Assembly: GCF_004022565.1 (NCBI RefSeq) | Contig: NZ_CP022987.1 | Span: forward strand, 2,294,001-2,358,000 | DNA from: Pollutimonas thiosulfatoxidans | Lineage (GTDB): Bacteria; Pseudomonadota; Gammaproteobacteria; Burkholderiales; Burkholderiaceae_B | Direction: 5' to 3' | Length of the DNA: 64,000 nt | In this document: one piece after another, positions 60,544 to 64,000 of the stretch | Position numbering within the stretch: position 1 is the stretch's first letter | Layout of the letters: each line of letters starts with the position of its first letter | Program-made: the position numbers and the translations under genes | Notes under the pieces: model-generated | The model's input: the letters and a program-made list of their open reading frames with translations, nothing else | The model's database searches: none | Told to the model about the DNA's origin: nothing

Positions 60544-60858
60544 GGATACTTCAAGTAAATTCTGGCTTAGACGTATAAATGATTGCTGGACCTGGACTTA
60601 GCGCCCGTGCCCCTCCCCTGTGGATAACTTTGGGGAAAAGCTTGGTCATAAGATGTGGAAAGTCAACCTACCCCGCACTGTAATAAGCGAATTGCTGTGC
60701 CACACGAGCTAATTACTTATATTTTTCAATAGCTTGTGAGGCATTCCGAAAGCGTAACTGAACAGTAATACCAAATGCTGCAGAGCACCGAAAATTGTGC
60801 ACAACCGGCACCCGCAGCATAAAAAAATAGGGGTTTTACCTGTTGCCGGGCAAAAGAT
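60544..60858. other. AT-rich intergenic region with DnaA-box-like sites
   Basis: The 315 bp between priA and hemE have no gene. TGTGGATAA (60619-60627) is a perfect DnaA box on the minus strand (TTATCCACA). TTGTGCACAA (60795-60804) fits TTATNCACA with one mismatch on each strand, and TGTGGAAAG (about 60655-60663) fits less well. An AAAAAAATAG run near 60821 (T7 on the minus strand) follows hemE and could aid termination. Promoters for priA should lie at its low-coordinate end. Confidence 0.5.
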
Positions 60859-61929
60859 TTAGTGCTTGCCGCGACTATAAGTATGGACCTCGTCAACCAG
60901 TGTGCTGACCGCAGCAGGCGGCGTAAATCGGGATATTCCGTGGCCCAGGTTGAACACGTGCCCGCCCGCCCCTACTGTGCCGAAGTCGTCGATGACGCGA
61001 CGAACTTCGCGGCGGATTGCGGCGTCTCCGCCGAACAGCGCCATGGGATCAAGGTTGCCCTGCAATGCGACCGCATCGCCCGTGCGTTGCCGCGCTTTGG
61101 CCAAGTTGGCCGTCCAGTCCAGCCCTACAGCGTCACAACCCAGGCCGGCGATATCTTCCAGCCACAATGCACCACCCTTGGTAAAGACGATGACCGGCAC
61201 CCGCCGTCCTTCGTGTTCGCGGATAAGTCCGTCTACAACCTTGCGAGTGTATGCCAGCGAAAATTCCTGGAAATGCCCATCGGCCAGCGCCCCGCCCCAA
61301 CTGTCGAAGATCATGACAGCTTGAGCACCCGCCTGGATCTGAGCATTGAGGTACTGCTGCGTAGCCAGGGCATTGACTTCCAGCATGCGATGCAGGAGAT
61401 CGGGGCGGCTGTACAGCATGGTTTTGATCAGGCGATAGTCATCAGAGCCCTGGCCTTCGACCATATAGCAGCCTACCGTCCAGGGGCTGCCTGCAAAGCC
61501 GATAAGCGGCACTTTGCCGTCGAGCTCTTTGCGAATAAGCGTGATGGCATCGAAAACATACTGCAGGCGTGCAAGGTCGGGTACGGCCAGGCGCTTGACG
61601 TCGTCTTCGTTGCGTACGGGGTGGGCAAACTTCGGGCCTTCACCGGCCACGAAGTCCAGCCCCAGCCCCATGGCATGAGGAACCGTGAGGATGTCTGAGA
61701 ACAGGATGGCTGCGTCCAGATCGAAGCGCATGAGCGGCTGTAGCGTGACCTCGCAAGCGTACTCGCGATTTTGCGCCAAGGCGAGGAAAGAGCCAGCCTT
61801 TGCGCGGGTCTCATTGTACTCGGGCAGATAGCGACCAGCCTGGCGCATCATCCAGATAGGCGTATAAGGTACGGGTTCGCGCATGAGCGCACGCAGGAAC
61901 ACATCGTTTTTCAAAGTCGGTGTAGTCAC
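60859..61929 (-). CDS. hemE: uroporphyrinogen decarboxylase
   Basis: 356 residues from GTG 61929, chosen because AAGGAT lies 5 bp upstream and the family starts '...LKNDVFLRALMREPVPYTPIWMMRQAGRYLPEY' near here. HemE decarboxylates uroporphyrinogen III to coproporphyrinogen III. The substrate-binding 'MRQAGRYLPEY' and catalytic Asp in 'DAAILFSDILTVPHAMG' are intact, as are 'GFAGSPWTVGCYMVEG', 'MIFDSWGGALADG' and 'FNLGHGISRFTPP'. It follows a Fis-type regulator gene by 28 bp on the same strand. Confidence 0.96.
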   Translation of the reverse strand: MTTPTLKNDVFLRALMREPVPYTPIWMMRQAGRYLPEYNETRAKAGSFLALAQNREYACEVTLQPLMRFDLDAAILFSDILTVPHAMGLGLDFVAGEGPKFAHPVRNEDDVKRLAVPDLARLQYVFDAITLIRKELDGKVPLIGFAGSPWTVGCYMVEGQGSDDYRLIKTMLYSRPDLLHRMLEVNALATQQYLNAQIQAGAQAVMIFDSWGGALADGHFQEFSLAYTRKVVDGLIREHEGRRVPVIVFTKGGALWLEDIAGLGCDAVGLDWTANLAKARQRTGDAVALQGNLDPMALFGGDAAIRREVRRVIDDFGTVGAGGHVFNLGHGISRFTPPAAVSTLVDEVHTYSRGKH

Positions 61930-61957
61930 GGTTATCCTTATTGCAAGACCATTGATT

Positions 61958-62764
61958 TTACCCGTCTCCGGGGTGGTTGGGGACGGCTTCGGCACGGAAC
62001 GGCGCAGCGTCGATATCGTGCTTGCGCATCAGCGCCCAAAAAGCTCGTCGGTGTTTTTGCGCAGCGCGCGCGGCCATGGCGATATTGCCGGAGTGTCGGC
62101 CCAGCGCCGCAGTGATGTAGGCGCGTTCGAAGCGCTCGATAACCTGGCTTTTGGCGGCGCGGAAGGACTCGCGCGTGGTCGCACAGCGCGAGGCTGACGC
62201 AATGGCGAACGCTTCGAGCTCGGTACCGCTGCGGTCCAGTATGGTGGCACACAGTGCTTCTTGAGTAAGCGGGCCCGCCAAGCCCGCCATGCGGGTGTAG
62301 TTCGCCCGGTTTTCGGAAATGGACGACGTGGCAGCCGGCGGGCTTGCCAAGTAACGATTGCCATCCAGCAGGCGCTCGATACGAGCGCGGAGCTCTTCTA
62401 TGCACAAGGGGTCGCGTACGAAATCGGCCAGGCCCAGTGTGTGCAGGTCGTCCAGGGCGGCGGCCTTCAGGTTGCGGACCAGCGCAACGACCGGCGTGTG
62501 CAATGCCCCCTTTGCCATCGATAAACTGGTGCGCGCCCAAGCCAGATTGCTTTCGTTGACGGGTATCAGGCAGGCATCGTAGCGGCGCAAGCGCATGGAC
62601 GAGGCGGCAAGGAGCCGCGCCGACTCGACGCTGTCGACGGTGGCGTTGCAGCCGTCCAGCGGATGCAACTGCAGCTTGCCCGCGGCATGCGGACCCAGCC
62701 AGGGCCCTAGCCAATCGAAGCAGCATGGCGTACTTAGCACTGCGCAATCCAGACGTTCCCTCAT
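61958..62764 (-). CDS. Fis-type HTH regulator with degenerate receiver-like domain
   Basis: 268 residues from ATG 62764, preceded by AGGAGATC. Residues 1-150 have a receiver-like pattern ('YDACLIPVNESN', 'TPVVALVRNL', 'GLADFVRDPLCIEELRARIERLL'), but the phospho-acceptor Asp is not visible and the conserved Lys before Pro is replaced by Asp. The C-terminus (about 205-260) is a Fis-like HTH: 'VIERFERAYITAALGRHSGNIAMAARAAQKHRRAFWALMRKHDI'. No AAA+ sigma-54 domain is present. It lies between the atp genes and hemE, 28 bp before hemE, so it may be co-transcribed with it. Target genes unknown. Confidence 0.75.
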   Translation of the reverse strand: MRERLDCAVLSTPCCFDWLGPWLGPHAAGKLQLHPLDGCNATVDSVESARLLAASSMRLRRYDACLIPVNESNLAWARTSLSMAKGALHTPVVALVRNLKAAALDDLHTLGLADFVRDPLCIEELRARIERLLDGNRYLASPPAATSSISENRANYTRMAGLAGPLTQEALCATILDRSGTELEAFAIASASRCATTRESFRAAKSQVIERFERAYITAALGRHSGNIAMAARAAQKHRRAFWALMRKHDIDAAPFRAEAVPNHPGDG

Positions 62765-62895
62765 GGTGATCTCCTGATAGTTGAAGCGTAGCGGTAGAGC
62801 CAGCATAGTGAGGCTCGCTTGCTACAACAATCCGGAATACTGTTAACTCGGCAACTACCTACGCCGAGACGGGCACGAATGGCGCAAAGCCTTCG

Positions 62896-62929
62896 GCGCA
62901 AAAAGCAAACGCCCCGCAAGTGCGAGGCG
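62896..62929 (-). terminator. Rho-independent terminator of the atp operon
   Basis: CGCCCCGC (62910-62917) faces GCGAGGCG (62922-62929) around AAGT, with one G-U pair when read on the minus strand, followed there by TTTGCTTTTTG. It lies 40 bp past atpC and before the Fis-type regulator gene. Confidence 0.8.
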
Positions 62930-62970
62930 CCGGCTTGGTGGCAGCCCCGTGGGGGCATGCCGCGACAGGA

Positions 62971-63396
62971 TCAGTGCTGGCGGCGGGTTTGCCGAAGCGA
63001 GCGCGCTGCAGCGGCCTGAGCAGCCAACATGGCCAGCTCGGCTTCCACGACAGCGATGTCAGCCTTGTCGGTGGTATTGCGCAATGCCTCTTCGGCGCGC
63101 TTGCGCGCTTCCAGGGCCTTGGCTTCGTCAAGATCTTCCGCACGGATGGCCGTATCGGACAACACCGTTACGGTACCCGGTTGGATCTCGAGAATACCGC
63201 CTGCAACAAAGATGCTGACTTCAGTCTCATCGGCCAGAACGATCTTGACCGTTCCGGGACGGATCCGCGAAATAAGCGGGGTGTGGCCGGGCAGTATGCC
63301 CAGCTCGCCCGCCTCGCCAGGCAGCGTCACGAACTTCGCCTCGCCGGCGAATATCGATTCTTCTGCGCTGACAACGTCAACATGCAAGTTGGCCAT
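62971..63396 (-). CDS. atpC: F1Fo ATP synthase epsilon subunit
   Basis: 141 residues. The N-terminal beta sandwich 'LHVDVVSAEESIFAGEAKFVTLPGEAGELGILPGHTPLISRIRPGTVKI' and the C-terminal helical hairpin with 'DLDEAKALEARKRAEEALRN' and 'DIAVVEAELAMLAAQAAAARSL' are standard. Epsilon couples rotation and can inhibit ATP hydrolysis through the C-terminal helices. It is last in the atp operon, 9 bp after atpD. Confidence 0.96.
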   Translation of the reverse strand: MANLHVDVVSAEESIFAGEAKFVTLPGEAGELGILPGHTPLISRIRPGTVKIVLADETEVSIFVAGGILEIQPGTVTVLSDTAIRAEDLDEAKALEARKRAEEALRNTTDKADIAVVEAELAMLAAQAAAARSLRQTRRQH

Positions 63397-63405
63397 GTTT
63401 AATCC

Positions 63406-64000
63406 TTATTGGAGTTTCTTGGCTTTTTCGAATGCTTCGTCGATAGAACCGACCATGTAGAAAGCCTGTTCGGGCAAAGCATCGCATTCGCCTTCAACGA
63501 TCATCTTGAAGCCGCGCAGGGTTTCCGCCAGCGGAACGTATTTGCCGGGCGAGCCGGTAAACACTTCTGCCACGTGGAAGGGCTGCGACAGGAAGCGCTG
63601 GATCTTGCGAGCACGAGCCACCGCCTGCTTGTCTTCGGGCGAAAGTTCGTCCATGCCAAGAATGGCGATAATGTCGCGCAGCTCTTTATAGCGCTGTAAG
63701 GTTTGCTGTACACCGCGGGCAACACTGTAGTGCTCTTCACCGACGACTTGAGGATCAAGCTGGCGGCTGGTGGAGTCGAGCGGGTCGACGGCCGGGTAGA
63801 TACCCAGAGCGGCGATGTCGCGGGACAACACAACGGTGGAGTCCAAGTGCTGGAAAGTCGTGGCTGGCGAGGGGTCGGTCAAGTCATCGGCAGGAACGTA
63901 AACGGCCTGGATGGACGTAATGGAACCCGTTTTGGTCGATGTAATGCGCTCTTGCAACTGGCCCATTTCTTCGGCCAGCGTTGGCTGGTAGCCCACCGCG
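63406..64000 (-). CDS. atpD: F1Fo ATP synthase beta subunit, C-terminal part (5' end outside window)
   Basis: Only the last ~198 residues are in the window; the frame stays open to the edge. It includes 'AVGYQPTLAEEMGQLQERI' just after the catalytic core, 'TDPSPATTFQHLDSTVVLSRDIAALGIYPAVDPLDSTSR', 'YKELRDIIAILGMDELSPEDK' (the DELSEED-type lever, here DELSPED) and the C-terminal helical domain ending 'FEKAKKLQ'. The Walker motifs are outside. Followed by atpC. Confidence 0.97.
   Translation of the reverse strand, partial: AVGYQPTLAEEMGQLQERITSTKTGSITSIQAVYVPADDLTDPSPATTFQHLDSTVVLSRDIAALGIYPAVDPLDSTSRQLDPQVVGEEHYSVARGVQQTLQRYKELRDIIAILGMDELSPEDKQAVARARKIQRFLSQPFHVAEVFTGSPGKYVPLAETLRGFKMIVEGECDALPEQAFYMVGSIDEAFEKAKKLQ

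Noticed and set aside
60544..60858. Calling this gap the chromosomal origin
   Set aside because: Only one perfect DnaA box, no clear 13-mer array, and dnaA/dnaN are not adjacent; hemE next to the origin is an alphaproteobacterial pattern.
1..64000. CRISPR arrays, prophage or toxin-antitoxin loci
   Set aside because: No regularly spaced direct repeats, no phage structural or integrase genes, and no adjacent small-gene pair with toxin-antitoxin features were seen.

Overview
The window is a GC-rich chromosomal segment of a betaproteobacterium, most likely Alcaligenaceae (Bordetella/Achromobacter/Pusillimonas-like). Evidence is the Bug-type (TctC) periplasmic receptor, the mreBCD-mrdA-rodA / gatCAB arrangement, metXW, the imuA-imuB-dnaE2 mutagenesis cassette, and the priA / hemE / atpDC neighbourhood. 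The family assignment rests on gene content and recalled gene order, not on a search. Coding density is high and nearly all genes are intact housekeeping or metabolic genes; no prophage, transposase gene or CRISPR array is visible.

Layout. 1-2.1 kb: end of dadA, a degenerate-receiver winged-helix regulator, and an XRE regulator with three operator-like sites. 2.1-4 kb: OmpA-type lipoprotein and Bug receptor. 4-8.3 kb: amino-acid ABC transporter aapJQMP. 8.4-11.1 kb: ftsEX and mutY. 11.1-11.95 kb: an 840-bp repeat island between convergent mutY and rodA. 12-17.7 kb: elongasome operon mreBCD-mrdA-rodA. 17.9-24.2 kb: gatCAB, pyrE, xthA and a PAS-PAS-GGDEF protein. 24.2-27.6 kb: siderophore receptor and PepSY membrane protein under a Fur-box-like site. 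27.7-30.9 kb: metX-metW-ampG behind a SAM-II-like riboswitch. 31-33.4 kb: HTH-only LuxR protein, lipoprotein, gshA. 33.4-38.7 kb: SOS cassette with a near-perfect LexA box. 38.7-42.8 kb: small membrane proteins, an SDR-DoxX fusion, a YciE-type protein and a zinc alcohol dehydrogenase. 42.8-43.6 kb: a second repeat island, again between convergent genes. 43.6-47.4 kb: PEP-mutase-like enzyme, MscS channel, and a dioxygenase/DUF3861-like/SDR operon. 47.4-51.1 kb: thiosulfate-type transporter, periplasmic sulfurtransferase, truncated ferredoxin, tRNA-Arg and a dihaem cytochrome c. 51.2-55.8 kb: acyl-CoA metabolism genes. 56-62.8 kb: a 77-residue protein, rep, priA, hemE and a Fis-type regulator. 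63-64 kb: atpC and the end of atpD.

The most unusual signal is in the two large convergent gaps. Each holds two copies, in opposite orientation, of an element about 150-225 bp long. The cores of the two copies are homologous. The 23-28-bp outer arms are perfect or nearly perfect inverted repeats whose sequence differs from copy to copy. Pairing of the arms, or the process that creates it, is therefore kept while the arm sequence is not. All other convergent gene pairs here are separated by fewer than 100 bp or overlap. I know of no described family with this architecture.

Other points worth checking are the riboswitch in front of metX, an ampG that seems to start at AUC, a ferredoxin whose C-terminal half is gone, and a small-protein promoter carrying two GGGTTTACCC/GGGTAAACCC sites.
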